A DNA stretch of 64,000 nt from Antedon mediterranea. Taxonomy: Eukaryota > Echinodermata > Crinoidea > Comatulida > Antedonidae. The translations under genes and the position numbers were made by a program. The notes beneath the pieces were generated by a model. It was not told where the DNA came from. It searched no databases and worked only from the letters and a program-made list of their open reading frames with translations. This document shows positions 14,201 through 29,200 of the stretch, one piece after another. How positions within the stretch are numbered: position 1 is the stretch's first letter; each line of letters opens with the position of its first letter. The DNA lies in the NCBI RefSeq assembly GCF_964355755.1, contig NC_092675.1, positions 9,127,312 through 9,191,311 on the forward strand, in the 5' to 3' direction.

Positions 14201-17200
14201 GAGTCTTTATTGCCGTGGTGGCAGCGCATTCACCCACTACTGCGAAACCACTTCAATAAACAGAAAACATGTAGACACTTCATACATTTACAAATCAATG
14301 AACATTTTTTTGCCCCCTAGGCTACCGGACTCGATCCCGAAGTCTAGCTCGCATAGATAAATCAAACGCCCTCTCAGCCGACATGTGAGTAAAGCCTAGC
14401 CTTGTTACGTTACTGTCAGCGTCTACCGCTCACATCATAGCTATTGCGAGAGCCCAAAACAATGGCAGCTTACCAAAAATGAAACAGTTAACTCTTTTTA
14501 AAACTGGCGACAGAATTTATTATATATTTTTTAAACCTTAAATAGCACTGATCCTGTCATCTTCATTATACAATCATAACAGAATTTTTCTTCTGTTAAC
14601 AACTAGTGCTCTTAGTCTGTCACGTACCTTATCACAGACATCCATGGCCTTGTACAGGGTTTGCTGACTAATTGTAAGTTGTAGCAGCTCATTTTCGGAT
14701 CTGTCAATTCAACCTTGAACAAATGTTACTAAATTCAACCATTTGAGGTGAGGCAACTATAAGTTCACCAAAATCACTTTTTGACGTATCGTAAGCTTTG
14801 AAATGTGTGAACAAAAATGATTGATCATTTAAAGTGGCATCGGGAACTAACAGAGCCAATCGACACTGATTACAAGGACCAAGTGCTTCGTGGTAAGAGA
14901 GAACTACAAAGATACCCAGTAATATAGGCCATTGTATTTGCCTCTGGAAGATCAGGCACTATAGAATAGGTAAAAACTGCCTTTGGAAGTCTGCGACTGT
15001 GAGCTGTTGGAACAATATGGTCTATTTCTTTGAAAATCAGATAAGGTGAGCATAAACTTATCCATTTCAAGGCACAATTTTCTGACATGGCAGAAACAAT
15101 CAACTGGGTGAGTCGTTCTTGATGTCCTTCCTAACACGCCATAATCTTCAAATCCTTCAATTCTATCATTACTCTCATCATAAAATAGCTGTGTTCTTAA
15201 ACTCATCTCATCAAATGCAATTACACACAATTTATTCCTATCCTTGAAGTGTGCAACCTTTCGTTGCATTACGTTTAGGATGGTGTTGTTAAACCCTGGT
15301 TGAATTTCGCTGATTTTTAACCATTTATGTAATGATGATGGTGGAGGCTACTTGTCTGCTAACACCTTGTCACTGTATGACCCTCTTCTACCCCTGGCTT
15401 TAGTCACAAACATAGAATTCTTAACCTGTGAGGAGAAAAATGACAATGCTGGTTCTTTCATGTATTGTTTCACCCCATCTATAATACTAGCAATGTCATT
15501 CATTGCAACATTTGTCCCTATTTTTTTTTTTACTGTTTGTTTTAGTTTACGTATGCCATGTGTTAGTCTAGATGTTTATAACAATTAGTTTTCGTTGACG
15601 TTCTGCATCAGGTTGTCGGTCTTCATCACAATTATTTTCAGCAAATTGCACATAGATGTGATCATGAATAGCATCAGTAACTGAAATGTAGGAACATGAC
15701 CACACTGTAATGTTATTGTATACTGTATGCTTTTTGTAGTTAACCATTATGTGTAGTATTTTTAATATACTGAGTCTAAAGCAAAATTGTTAATATGGAA
15801 AATTAACCTACCGAGCCATAAATATTTGTTACTGAGTTATATTGTAACATGACCAATGCATTTAAAATATTAATTTTTTAGAAAATGGTCATGTACTGTA
15901 ATGCTTCATCAATGTCATCTAATGAATTGTAGTGTTATTTTAATAGTTTCCTAGAATACTTTTGTTACATTAAAATGTATTGTTTTTTTAAACACATTTT
16001 AATACTCTTCTCTTATTGTTAATGTTAGGTTACATTTCTGTATTTGTTCTGTAATTAACATTATGTAAAGGCAGTCTGAAACAAATTTAGTTAAAATGCT
16101 TTTTTATTCATTATGTATTAAAGTAATGGTGAGTATAGTATTCATTGTGTATTAAAGTAATGAGTATAGTATTCATTGTGTATTAAAGTAATGAGTATAG
16201 TATTCATTGTGTATTAAAGTAATGAATATAGTATTCATTGTGTATTAAAGTAATGAGTATAGTATTCACTGTGTATTAAAGTAATGAATATAGTATTCAT
16301 TGTGTATTAAAGTAATGAGTATAGTATTCACTGTGTATTAAAGTAATGAATATATTATTCATTGTGTATTAAAGTAATGAGTATAGATTCATTGTGTATT
16401 AAAGAAATGAGTATAGATTCATTGTGTATTAAAGAAATGAGTATAGTATTCATTGTGTATTAAAGTAATGAATATAGTATTCATTGTGTATTAAAGTAAT
16501 GAGATAGTATTCACTGTGTATTAAAGTAATGAATATAGTATTCATTGTGTATTAAAGTAATGAGTATAGTATTCATTGTGTATTAAAGTAATGAGTATAG
16601 TATTCATTGTGTATTAAAGTAACGAGTATAGTATTCATTGTGTATTAAAGTAACGAGTATAGTATTCATTGTGTATTAAAGTAATGAGTATAGTATTCAT
16701 TATGTATTAAAGTAATGAGTATAGTATTCATTGTGTATTATGTGTATAGTATTCATTGTGTATTAAAGTAGTGAGTATAGTATTCATTGTGTATTAAAGT
16801 AATGAGTATAGTATTCATTGTGTATCAAAGTAACGAGTATAGTATTCATTGTGTATTAAAGTAACGAGTATAGTATTCATTGTGTATTAAAGTAATGAGT
16901 ATAGTATTCATTGTGTATTAAAGTAATGAGTATAGTATTCATTTTTTTTTCCGAAATAAAAGATGAATGAATAAAGTAATGAGTATAATATTCATTGTGT
17001 ATTAAACGAGTATAGTATTTTGTAATCAAACAACTAGAATGTAAAATGACTGTTCATGGTATGTGTGCTTACCAAATTGTGATGTAAAGATGAAATTACG
17101 ACAATATAAAGTATTAGTTCAGTTACATTATAATCTTATTTAGTAGTCAAAAGTTTGTACACTTTTTAACACATTGTTTCAACTATTTATAGTATAATAC

Positions 17201-20200
17201 CTATTTTCAATTCATGTTCCTTCTTTTCCTTCTTTATTTATAGACAATGCAGGATTTGGGAAATCAAAAATTGTTGGAATTGCATTGAAGTTTAATTTTT
17301 TCTTCTTGCTGCATGTGAATTCACTTGGTTGAAAATGATTGGATTCTTCACCTATCTTCGTGATCTACAGTATAATAATAATTAACAATGATATTAATAA
17401 TATATATTTGGGAAATATGCCCAACTTTTTAAGTAGTTTATATCAGCATAACAAAATTAAAATAAATAATACATAATATAGTTTATTTTAATTTTTTTAT
17501 GCTGTCGGAAGTACGGCAACATTATTCACAACATCACCTTAAACATTTCAGTGTCAATCAAGGATTTACGAAAGTCGGAAAAGGTCTCGAAAAAATCTGA
17601 AAAAGCCGCAGATGATATAAACTACTTAAACAAAATATATACTTTATTAATAATTTAAAAAAACAAAATTGAACTATACATTGTAATATTAAAGTAGAAA
17701 TAATAGTACAGAAGAAATCTTATTGGTATATTATCCTATACTATATATTTCAACAATAAACTCCCTTTTTAAACTTTTAAATATAGGCTTTACAACCCTA
17801 TACCTACCGTATATTATGGGCATATAGGCCAAGCTAGTGTTAACAAAAACCTAGAATTAGGTACTTTTCAGTAATCACTCTAGCTTATTTTAAACATTTA
17901 ACAATATAAATTTACAATACAGTGTAGCCTAGCTAGGCATATTATTGAATACAGTATAGTTAGTTATATAGGGCCTGTCGCATACAAACTGTTTATAGGC
18001 CTATTATTTGTTTAGAATAGGCCAAAAGTATGCAATCCCTTTAAAACTTATAATGACTTATTATTATGAGAGCCTCTTAAAAAAATACACATTTGAGTTA
18101 ATACTCACCAAATTTTACCTTTTGTGAATTGAAAAATGACATTTCTGGACATTTTAATTGGCGATTATATGACAGTTAATCGCTGAACAATGGCTATGCG
18201 ACATGACTGCACCATATAGTGGTTACGAAGACTTTACGCGCGCCACATATGCCTTATCGCCTGCATACAAATGTAGCATACAATCAGTCAGTGCTAACTT
18301 CGTACCTATTTTTACAATTATATACGCCTATAGAAGTGTAATAACAAACATTTATATAAATATTCTTCCATTTTGACGCAAAAAATGAAATAAAATCCTA
18401 CTCTTTAATCTTATATTTTTTTGCTAAATTCATTATCTTCCAAAATTGTCATCTTCAAGTTTATTTTGATAACGTCATCTTACCCAAAAATTAGAACATG
18501 ATGTGGGTCCAATAATTTCACCTAAGCTACACTGTATACAGTATACTCAGGGAGGTCTTACACCTGCCTGGTATACTGTACATATTCTAAATGAAACATA
18601 ATAGGCACATATAGTAATATAAAAAAACACATGATCATTTTGGTGATTGCTATACAATAAGAGTGTCATTTCTGACCAACTAAAGGTGCCATTTAATCAT
18701 GAATTTTATGTGGGAGTACCATTTCCGACCATCTATGGGGTCTCATTTACCAAAATTCGCTCAAATATTTGGCGCCTAAAAAAATGTTAGACTCATTAAA
18801 AATGCAGTACAACAATCAGACATGTACTGTAAGAAGAGTAACCTACAGTGTGGTGTGGATAGTCTATCAGTTATTAAAATAAAATACAAAACAAAACTTT
18901 TTCAAATTGAGTTAAAATGTATTATTACCTTTCATCTGCTTTACAATATTCTTTGTAGGGTCAATCCAATGCTGTAAAACAACATAATTCAAATATCAAA
19001 ATCATACTTATCCTATGTAAAATTCTGTGCATATTTTGAGTCTATAAATATAAGATTGTTTTTTTAAAGCTACACTTTTAATTGTTCCGTTTTATAGAAG
19101 ACTTTATCGTTCAATCAATTATATACAGTATATAATTATATAACTAACTATGAAACTGAACAATTGTTATTATTAATGTTTTGTTCTGTTCCGATAAAAG
19201 TGGTACATAATTTATTGTCGAAACATGTTGCAAATATAATAGTTAACATAAATCTCCATTTGATTTCCTGCAGCAATTTTAATGTGAATTATGAACTGTT
19301 TTCTCAAAAACCAATCAACGAATCTTCATCTTCAATCTTCTTTATAATAAATAATAAATAACATTTATAAAGCGCAAGAGACAAAGGTTTCAAAGCGCTG
19401 TGTTTTCCAAGATCTGTGCAAGTAGTAGCGTGTGATAATGCTTCTCTGAAGAGATGAGTTTTGAGTTTAGTTTTAAATGTGATTACAGATTTTGATGAGC
19501 GTATTTCGAGGGGTAGAGTGTTCCAGAGTTTTGGGGCTGCGACAGCGAAAGCACGATCACCGTAAAACCGAGTTCTGGAAAGGGGTCCAGGTTTAAGAAG
19601 AAGTCTGCTGGATGAACGAAGCGTAGAGTTTGTTGACGGAGTAATGATGTCACATATGTAGGCTGGAGCACATCCGTTGATGGCCTTATATGTCAGCAAC
19701 AGGATTTTAAAACGAATGCGCTGATCTACAGGCAACCAGTGTAAGTCACGTAAAACGGGAGAAATATGTTCATGTCGTTTAGTGCCAGTGATAAGTCTTG
19801 CGGCGGAACTTTGGATTCGTTGAAGAGGAGACAGGTAAGAAGTTGGTAGGCCGTACAGAAGCGAGTTATTACAGTCCAGACGAGATGAAACGAAAGCATG
19901 AACAAGACGTTCAGTTGATGTTTTGTCAAGGTACAGTACTTACGAATCTGGCCGATCTGGTAAATTCCAAAGGAAGCACCACGGCAAACATTACGAATGT
20001 GTTCTTTTAAACCGAGGCTGTTGTCTAGTTGGACGCCAAGATTTCTGGCTGAGCTGGAGGTAGAGACACTAGTATCTCCGATATGGACCAAAGGAAATGA
20101 TGATGCCTCACGGAACTTTGAATGAAAATGGATCATTACAGTCTTGGAGTCTTTGAACATGAGTTTATTTTTAATGGCCCATGAGCGAACATCAGCGATG

Positions 20201-23200
20201 CATGATTCAAGGCTGTTAACAGATTCAGAATGATGTATAGGTTTCATGATTAAATATAGTTGAGTGTCATCTGCATAGATCATATGACGAACTTCCGGGT
20301 GGGAATCAATGATGTTGCTGAGTGGTCCAGTGTATAAGATGAAATCGAGTGGACCTTTTACGGATCCCTGCGGTACACCCCAGGGTAGAGCGAACTCATC
20401 AGACATCGAATCACCCACAATGATTGCTTGTCTACGATTCTCAAAATATGAAATAAACCATTTCAATGCGGTTCCGCTTATGCCGTATCTTTTCTGAAGA
20501 CGTTGAAATAATAAATCATGATTGATAGTGTCAAATGCGGCGGAGTAGTCGAGTAGAATAAGTACCACTTCATTACCTTTGTCTAAAGCAAGTAGTAGAT
20601 CGTTTGTAACACGCAATAAAGCGGTTTCAGTTAAGTGGAAGCGGCGGTAGGCTGATTGGACTTTTGAAAACAGGAAATGTTCATCCATATATGCTTTTAT
20701 CTGAGCAGTTGCAATTCTTTCCAAGACTTTGAAAAGGAAGGGAAGATTTGCTATTGGTCTATAATTTTGTAGGACGTTGGGAGTCGAGATTTTGCTTTTT
20801 CAACAGTGGCATAACGAGGGACAATTTAAATGCAGATGGTACAGTACCTGATGACAGCGACATGTTGACGATTTTAGTGATATGCGGTAGTAGAGAGTCA
20901 ATGCAGTTTTTTAGTAACCGTGTTGGAATTGGGTCAAGTCTACTGGACTTAGATGCGCTTTCAGCGATGACTTTGCGTACCGTATCTTCTGATGTTTGCT
21001 CAAATTCAGCGAAACTACTATTACATGAATCGTCGACGTTGACAGTTATTAGTATTCGTATTCATTCGTATTCATTCTGCTTTTATTCAATATTTCTCTT
21101 TGCAGTATATATAAAATAAAACTGAATTGCGAGAGATTTACATATAAAATTGGTACAAGCTTTCAAACATCAAAATTTACAACATTAAAAAGTTAAAAAA
21201 AATATTTTTAAAAAGGAGATATTACACATGGAAGAAACTGATGAAAGTACTTATTACTTATTATATTATTATTGTTGTGTTTATTTTGGATTATTAATTA
21301 GTCTACACAGTGCTGGGAAACATGAGTTGTTGAATCTTTTAGTATTGCCATATATTTCACTTTGCTTCTTCATTCCTAAGTATCCTGCCACACGTTTCGC
21401 CTCTCAATTTAGGAAGTGCGTTAGGAACGATTTTGTTAAGATTTTTAGCAAAATCAAGAAGAATATCTTCTCTTCTTTGATCTAAAAATTTAAGATTAAG
21501 TAGTTTAATTGCTTGATCATAGGATGCATATTTTTGTCCGAGAATTATTCTACATGCGCGTTTCTGTATAGATTCAAGCTCCGTGGATTGTGCTATGGTT
21601 AAGGCAGAGTGCCATACCGGACACGCATATTCAGTTACAGGTCTTATGTGGCTAATATACATTTGACGCAGATGGTTACAAGGCATTCCAAATCTTTTTA
21701 AACATGTCAACATATGTAATCTCTTACTGGCTCTATTAACAACATTGTGGATATGCATATTCCATTTCAGATCATTAGTGATCTGAACCCCAAGTAACTT
21801 TAAGCATTCAACATTGGTTATTTTTATATTATTTATCGTAAATGATTTAACAATGGGTTGAGATTTGGCAAAAGAAATGTTCATAAAGTTAGTTTTTTCA
21901 ATATTAATTATCATATTATTGTCTTTGGTCCATTGTGATAGTTCGTTTAATTGATCTTGAACATTAGGCGGGGTTTTCTTGTTGTGAACTTCACATATTG
22001 ACAAATCATCTACATACTTCCACCGATTTGGGAAGTCTCTAAGCGAATTGTTAACCATTACTTGGAAAATTAAGGGACCCAGTTTCGTCCCCTGAGGAAC
22101 TCCGCAAGTTATTCCTTGCCAGTTTGAAAAACCGCCATTGAGTTTCACTCTCTGTTTACGTTCGCTCAGAAAATCACAAATCCACGGCATCAATTCAGGT
22201 TGAACTCCAATATCAATTAACTTCTTGACAGCGATTGTATGATCAATTAGGTCAAACGCTTTACGAAAATCAACTGCAATAACCGTTGCTTCGTGTCCAG
22301 GTTTATCAAGACCTTGAAGTAAATAGTGTAACATTAGTGGAGTGTTTATGGAGTTAAGTTTCTTGCAAATCTTCAGAGTCTTTTCATTAAAGAAACAGCC
22401 AAACTGGTTTGCAAGATCCATTGAAGATGTGTGTTTTGGCAGAATAGGAGAAGAATCGACCGAGTACAGTTTACTTATGATGCGGAAAAGGTTCTTGTCA
22501 TCCGCATTAGCGATTTCATTGCGATGAAAATTGCATTTTGCTAGATCTAGCATATCTTTATATGCTTTGCATTCCAACTTGTACCACTGTTTGTCGATAT
22601 CCAAACCAGATTTCAACATTCTGCGTTCTGATCTCCGTTTGACGCACTTCGCTTCACGGAGTTCATTCGTGTACCATGGTGCCCGTGGTCTAATGGTGAC
22701 CAGTTTAGTTGTTAACGGAGCATGTTGGTCAAGGATGTACTGCAATACATTATTGTATTGGTCAGCGAGATCGGAGACATTATCTTCCGGTGCGCAGACG
22801 AGCGGGGAATTCATTATATCTTCCACAAAACAATTTAGATCAATGTTACGAAGTTTGCGGTAAGAGGTTGTCCGCGTTGGTTGTTTAGGATGTGATAAAT
22901 CCACCAAGCTGATGACAGCCATATGGTCGGATGGTAGTCCTTGTTTGACAGTGGTTTGTTTTATTAATTGTCGTTTTTCCGAGAGATTAGAAGGTCCAGT
23001 GTGTGCCCGCTAACGTGAGTGGGGCCTTGGACATGTTGATGAAGACAACTCGTGTCAAGCAGTTCATCAAATCGCTTGGTGTTGTTGTCCAAGAGGTCAT
23101 CTGTGTGAATATTGAAATCACCAACTATCAGAAGGTTTTTGGTGCAAGAGACTGATTCAAGAAGTGATGAGAATTCAGTGATGAACAAGTCAAAGGTAAG

Positions 23201-26200
23201 TTTGTTTTTGGTCGATGGTGGTGGTCTGTAAATTGCTATCAAGTTAATTGAAACATTTGGTGTTATTTGGAGTCCACGGTGCGAAATGATGCATATTCCA
23301 CCTCCGCGTCCACCTGTAGGGCGTGGCGCATGTGACACGTCCGCGATAAAGTGGTTGACAAATCCGGCAAAGAATGTTGAATGAACCGTGGATACGGCTG
23401 ACCGCGAAGGCTGACTGCACAGGAATGTGAGTAGAAAGGCAAACGAAACTGGCCTAGGAAAAACTGAACATTAGTTTCGCTAGTAGACCAACGATGTTAT
23501 CTTCACAAATACATACAACGGTCAGTAATAACCAGGAAAAGTTCGATGTGGCATTAAACACACACATTTCAGTATACAGAAACTGTAATTTTACAGAAAC
23601 TTGGAGAACAGATCAGACTGGCCGCTTGTATTGTAAGGCGCACACGTCAATCAATTATTGATTAAATTGAATCAAAATGTATTAAACTAAACACTTTTAT
23701 AGCTCACAACATGGATAGCAAATCCACCAGATCCTGCAATTCCATTTCAAACATGGGTATTAATAAATGGGGAATAATAGGTGACTTGCAGCCTACTGTA
23801 CTCGCACATGTGTGGACGACACATACCACTGAGCTTTCTTCTAAGGGTCCCTTCATGTCGAGTGCTGCAACCAAATCTTTTATTTCTATTATTAAAGTAT
23901 TTAAATAATTTCTGTGTATATTTTATGCGAATGACAATAAATAGAAGTAATTTTCTGATGAATGAAAGTGCACACAAGCCACATGTGTACACTGGACCTA
24001 CTGTACAGCCTTAATTCCTTATACGAGAACCATGGTGTCTTGAACTTGTGCCGATTGTATAGCTATGGTTTGCGGCAACCCTGCCTTAAACACTTGGCCA
24101 CACAACTGATGTTTAGGTCCATGTCAAGAATATATGTCCGTGGGCGTGCTATTTAATATCTTGCATGAAAGATATGGGTAAGTTAAAAGAATACACATTG
24201 TTCTTTTTTATGTGTGAAGTTATTAATTATTGATTTTTGTTTGGGATTTTATTGAAATACATTAGGAATGTTCTGTAAATATATTTAACTATTTACACCG
24301 AATAAATCAGAATGAATTCAAAATAGTAGGTGGTATCACGCTAACATAAAAACACGGCATGAAGTACTATACTTGGCTAAATTTAGTCAAATAATAAATA
24401 ATATAATACTAATAGGCACAAAAGAAACTCACGGTACCAATTATAAAAAAGTACCAATTCGATTTATAATTGATTTAAAATATAAATTATAAAAAAAAAA
24501 TAAGGTGAAACTGAAAAGCATAAATAAATGTTTCCAATAAATGTAAAAAGGTCAATTTCATTAGCATTTCATGATTTGACATTTAGCGAGTAGTGTTAAA
24601 TTTTATTAAAGGGAAAACTGGATGAACAAGCACATTAATCAAGGCCTGCAGTCGGTCACATGATAATATTAAGATAAGATATAAATGAAGAATCCTAAAA
24701 GCTATATTAAACAAGATACAAAAAACTTATTTAAAATATTGTTGTTTTATTTACATTTACATTTTTCTGAATTATTATTAATTAAAATCTATCCCAACAA
24801 TTTTGTTTAGGGTTATTTTAAATGTCCAAGCAAGGTGTAAATTATAAAAAATCGGATATTTTAGGTTTTTTAACTGCATTTTTATAATGAAACCGTACTA
24901 ATAGGAATGAAAATTATTTATTATACACAAGATAAATGCAGTTTTGGGAATAGAGTGTAACCACTGCAGTAGTAAATTATTTATCCAGTAAAATAGTACA
25001 CCTCTAGGTTGATGCTATTTTTGGTATTCTACGACAATATATTGAGTGTGTTGGTCTCTGCATTGTAATGTGTATTGTGTTACAAAGTAGTAAAAGAAAA
25101 TTAAAAAAAAAAACAAGTACCCTTTGTTTTTCTCCATCCATGAATCTAAGACTAAAGTAATCCTTCTCCATGATATTTAGCTTGCTAAAAACATAGTCCA
25201 ACAGTACCTGACCTTTTGCATCTTTCTACAAAAAGGAGGGAAAAAAACATTTTCACAACCTATTATTAGTATTTATCAAACATCCATTGAGCATGCCCTA
25301 TTGATCGTCATTGATCATCAAAGATAGTCACTATTTTTTATAAATGAATGTTTAATTCAGGCCTACAGTAAAAGTAATACATCAATTTTTGTTGAAATCA
25401 TTTTATTTTACCTAACAGGTTTCAAAGAAGTACCTAGGTGTAATGTCAGGCCCGTAGCCAGGGGGGGTTTTTATGGTTCGGGCGAACCCCCCTTTACAGC
25501 GAACCCCCCTTAACCGACTGCGAACCCCCATCCCCGACATGCCCAATACCTCACCCTCATCTCCGAAAATCGTCCAAATACGTGCCCCACAGTACAAAAA
25601 GTTGTTCGTAAATTAAAAAATTCGTAAACTCGTTCGGAATAACTCATACAGTACCTTCTTCCCTGTATGAGCGTACTTCGAGCGATATAGTCTGTAAATT
25701 TCTAAGAGTTGCAAATGAATTGCCGATTTTATCAACATGATATTGACGCGTCTCACAGCGAGCTGGGGGACGAACGATTTGTACAAAGGACACCACCAGA
25801 CAACTGCGTACCAATTGTTTAGATCACTGGCAGTCAGGCAGCATGCATAAAGTATATAGCCTTCCGACATACATCAGTATTTATGTGTGGCTATGAAGTA
25901 TAATGTATCATAGAGGATTATAGTGAATATTAATATTTTACACTATAATATCTATGGTATCATGTACTGTAGTTCACATTATGGCATCCGATTATTTTTT
26001 TCTAGACCACCAGCCGATATGTACTCAAATGTATCAATATCACCTATTTACATTGGCATATTTAATTTCCTCAACAAATTGCTTTAAATAAATATTATAG
26101 ATAGAGCTATAATAAGAATTGCATTTTCCTTCACCCAGTGTGCTTTTTTCGGGGCTTCTCCTAGACGTACGTTCGCATTGAACTTGAACGCAAAACCAAA

Positions 26201-29200
26201 TATCGAGTAAAATGATCTAACAATCGGCGGTTCCGCACAGAGCACGCGCATCTAACATACGGCAACAAATGTTATCGTTTAAATAGTCCACGAGTCCAAG
26301 TACGATCGTTTTGCTCATTGGTAGCATGCTGCATGAGAGTGTCTTTTCCGGCCATCTAGGGGTGTCATTTAACAAAATTTGCTTCGCCGATACGTACTCA
26401 AATGTATCAATATCACCTATTTACATTGGCATATTTAATTTCCTCAACAAATTGCTGTAAATAAATATTATAGATAGAGCTATAATAAGAATTGCATTTG
26501 CCTTCACCCAGTGTGCTTTTTTCGGGGCTTCTCCTAGACGTACGTTCGCATTGAACTTGAACGCAAAACCAAATATTGAGTAAATGATCTAACAATCGGC
26601 GGTTCCGCACAGAGCACGCGCATCTAACATACGGCAACAAATGTTATCGTTTAAATAGTCCACGAGTCCAAGTACGATCGTTTTGCTCATTGGTAGCATG
26701 CTGCATGAGAGTGTCTTTTCCGGCCATCTAGGGGTGTCATTTAACAAAATTTGCTTCGCCGATACGTACTCAAATGTATCAATATCACCTATTTACATTG
26801 GCATATTTAATTTCCTCAACAAATTGCTGTAAATAAATATTATAGATAGAGCTATAATAAGAATTGCATTTTCCTTCACCCAGTGTGCTTTTTTCGGGGC
26901 TTCTCCTAGACGTACGTTCGCATTGAACTTGAACGCAAAACAAAATATTGAGTAAATGATCTAACAATCGGCGGTTCCGCACAGAGCACGCGCATCTAAC
27001 ATACGGCAACAACTGTTATCGTTTAAATAGTCCACGAGTCCAAGTACGATCGTTTTGCTCATTGGTAGCATGCTGCATGAGAGTGTCTTTTCCGGCCATC
27101 TAGGGGTGTCATTTAACAAAATTTGCTTCGCCGATACGTACTCAAATGTATCAATATTTATTGATTTATTTATTTTTTCGGGGCTTCTCCTAGACGTACG
27201 TTCGCATTGAACTTGAACGCAAAACAAAATATCGAGTAAATGATCAAACAATCGGCGGTTCCGCACAGAGCACGCGCATCTAACATACGGCAACAAATGT
27301 TATCGTTTAAATAGTCCACGAGTCCAAGTACGATCGTTTTGCTCATTGGTAGAATGCTGCATGAAAGTGTCTTTTCCGGCCATCTAGGGGTGTCATTTAA
27401 CAAAATTTGCTTCGCCTCAGGCCCACCCCAGGGGGGGGGGAGGTATGGGGGTGGGGTGACCCAAATACTTAGTGTGCGAACCCCCCCTTGACAGATCCTG
27501 GCTACAACCCTGAATGTGCTCTTACAGAATTTGTGATTGTTAAATTAGGGATGTGTAACAAATTACTGTGGTTGAGACCTGTTGCATTTTGACTAAAACA
27601 TGGTAGAGGCACGTGTATAATATGTTCTTAAAAAGTGAACACATAATTATGAATTGTATTATACCATATGGACAATTGTCTGATATAAAAGTTGAATTAA
27701 ATTGAATATACCCTACCAATGTATTTTCGCGCGGCTTTAGCCAGCTAAAACCCCAGGGGACATAATCAATAAAACCTGTATCAACGCGAAAGCGAGTAAA
27801 CTCGACGAATTGATAGGTCCAAGCTGCTGGACGCAAAAAAACAGCTGGGAGGGCTGAGTCTATAGTATGAGGGCTCACGGTTTAACGATTTTTTATTCTC
27901 GCCCTTTGATTGGTTGATGCGAATCAACAGACTACCGTTGTCTCTGAGGACTGCTGAATGTCCTGGCATGTCCAACACACATCAGGAAAATAATATATTA
28001 AAATTCTTTGAATGAGGCTAAATAAACACTCTTTTTATTTAATAAATGCAGCTTCCACTAAAACTAACAAATTCGGCATTCCCATTTTATGTAAATGGTA
28101 ATGTTTTTTCTATATAAAATAAAAGCTATACATTTTAAAGTAAAACTGGTGTAGGGCTACGTATCAGTCGGCAAATGAGATTGTTTTTAATGTATCGAAA
28201 AGCGGGCAATCCTGCCGGGAAAGCAGTTGGTATGTATTGTATAATGCTTAATTTAGGCTAGTGTCTTACCGTAGTAATCATTCACAACAAGTAGCTGATA
28301 AATACCAAGTATTTATAAGAGACATTAGTTTTAATGTTTTGATTTGTCCACTATATTCTATTATGCGTATTATACTTTTTTTATTTCTGCATATTATTAT
28401 TTAATAACCCAAACAAGGCTCATTAAAGCATAATATTTCCCTTTTTTTTCAATTGTATTTGTTTCATTTTAACCACTTGAGTTTATAACAAACAAGTTAC
28501 CGGTATCTGTTTGACAGTGAGGGTATGGATTGATAGGCGCGGCACAGCAAAAATGTCCTAAGTTGTTATCGATATAAATAACAAAGTATTAATACTGGTA
28601 AATAATTTCTAAAATATCTAAAGTAATTTCGAACATTTAAATAATACAATTTGCAAAATAAAACGAAAACCCCAAAACCACTTTATTTTCAAAAAGCACA
28701 CATACTTCTTCGCACTTGTAAAATAAATTGAGGGAAAAAATGTATTAGGTTAATAAAAATTCAAAGTGCAACGTTTGCTGAAAATATTAATATATTATTA
28801 TTCACTGTAGTGATGGCGATGTGCACACCAGAAATATCACTGCTGTTTCTGGAATTGAAGACCGCCAATTCGGCTTCATAATACAGACGTATTACTATTT
28901 AGTAAAATATTAACATTTTAACACACATGGCGTGTCATACATATTCAAGAATAATTACAATTCTGGCGGCCAAAATGAACAATTCAATACATGTTTTGTC
29001 CTTTTTGGCGTTTAATGAATTTGGCAATTCCATAACCGGCGGCCGAAATGATCAGACACCCTACTAGGTCGTCTATCTATAATATAAGACTAGCCGGCGA
29101 GGCCTATTAAGTATAGGCCTACTACCTATAGGCCTAGCCTACTAGCCCTACACGCTACTAGCCTAGCCTACCTACTAGCTAGGGCATACTAGCTAGTACT

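Noticed and set aside
16115-17015. CRISPR-like periodic repeat
   Set aside because: Units abut with no unique spacers, and the genome is eukaryotic.
19798-22863. Plus-strand open frames across the LINE region
   Set aside because: Antisense shadows of the minus-strand RT and linker; the plus-strand peptides show no domain.
26413-27403. Repeated minus-strand frames MLPYVRCACSVRNRRLL
   Set aside because: Present once per 372-bp unit only because the unit is copied; 372 is a multiple of three and there is no family resemblance.
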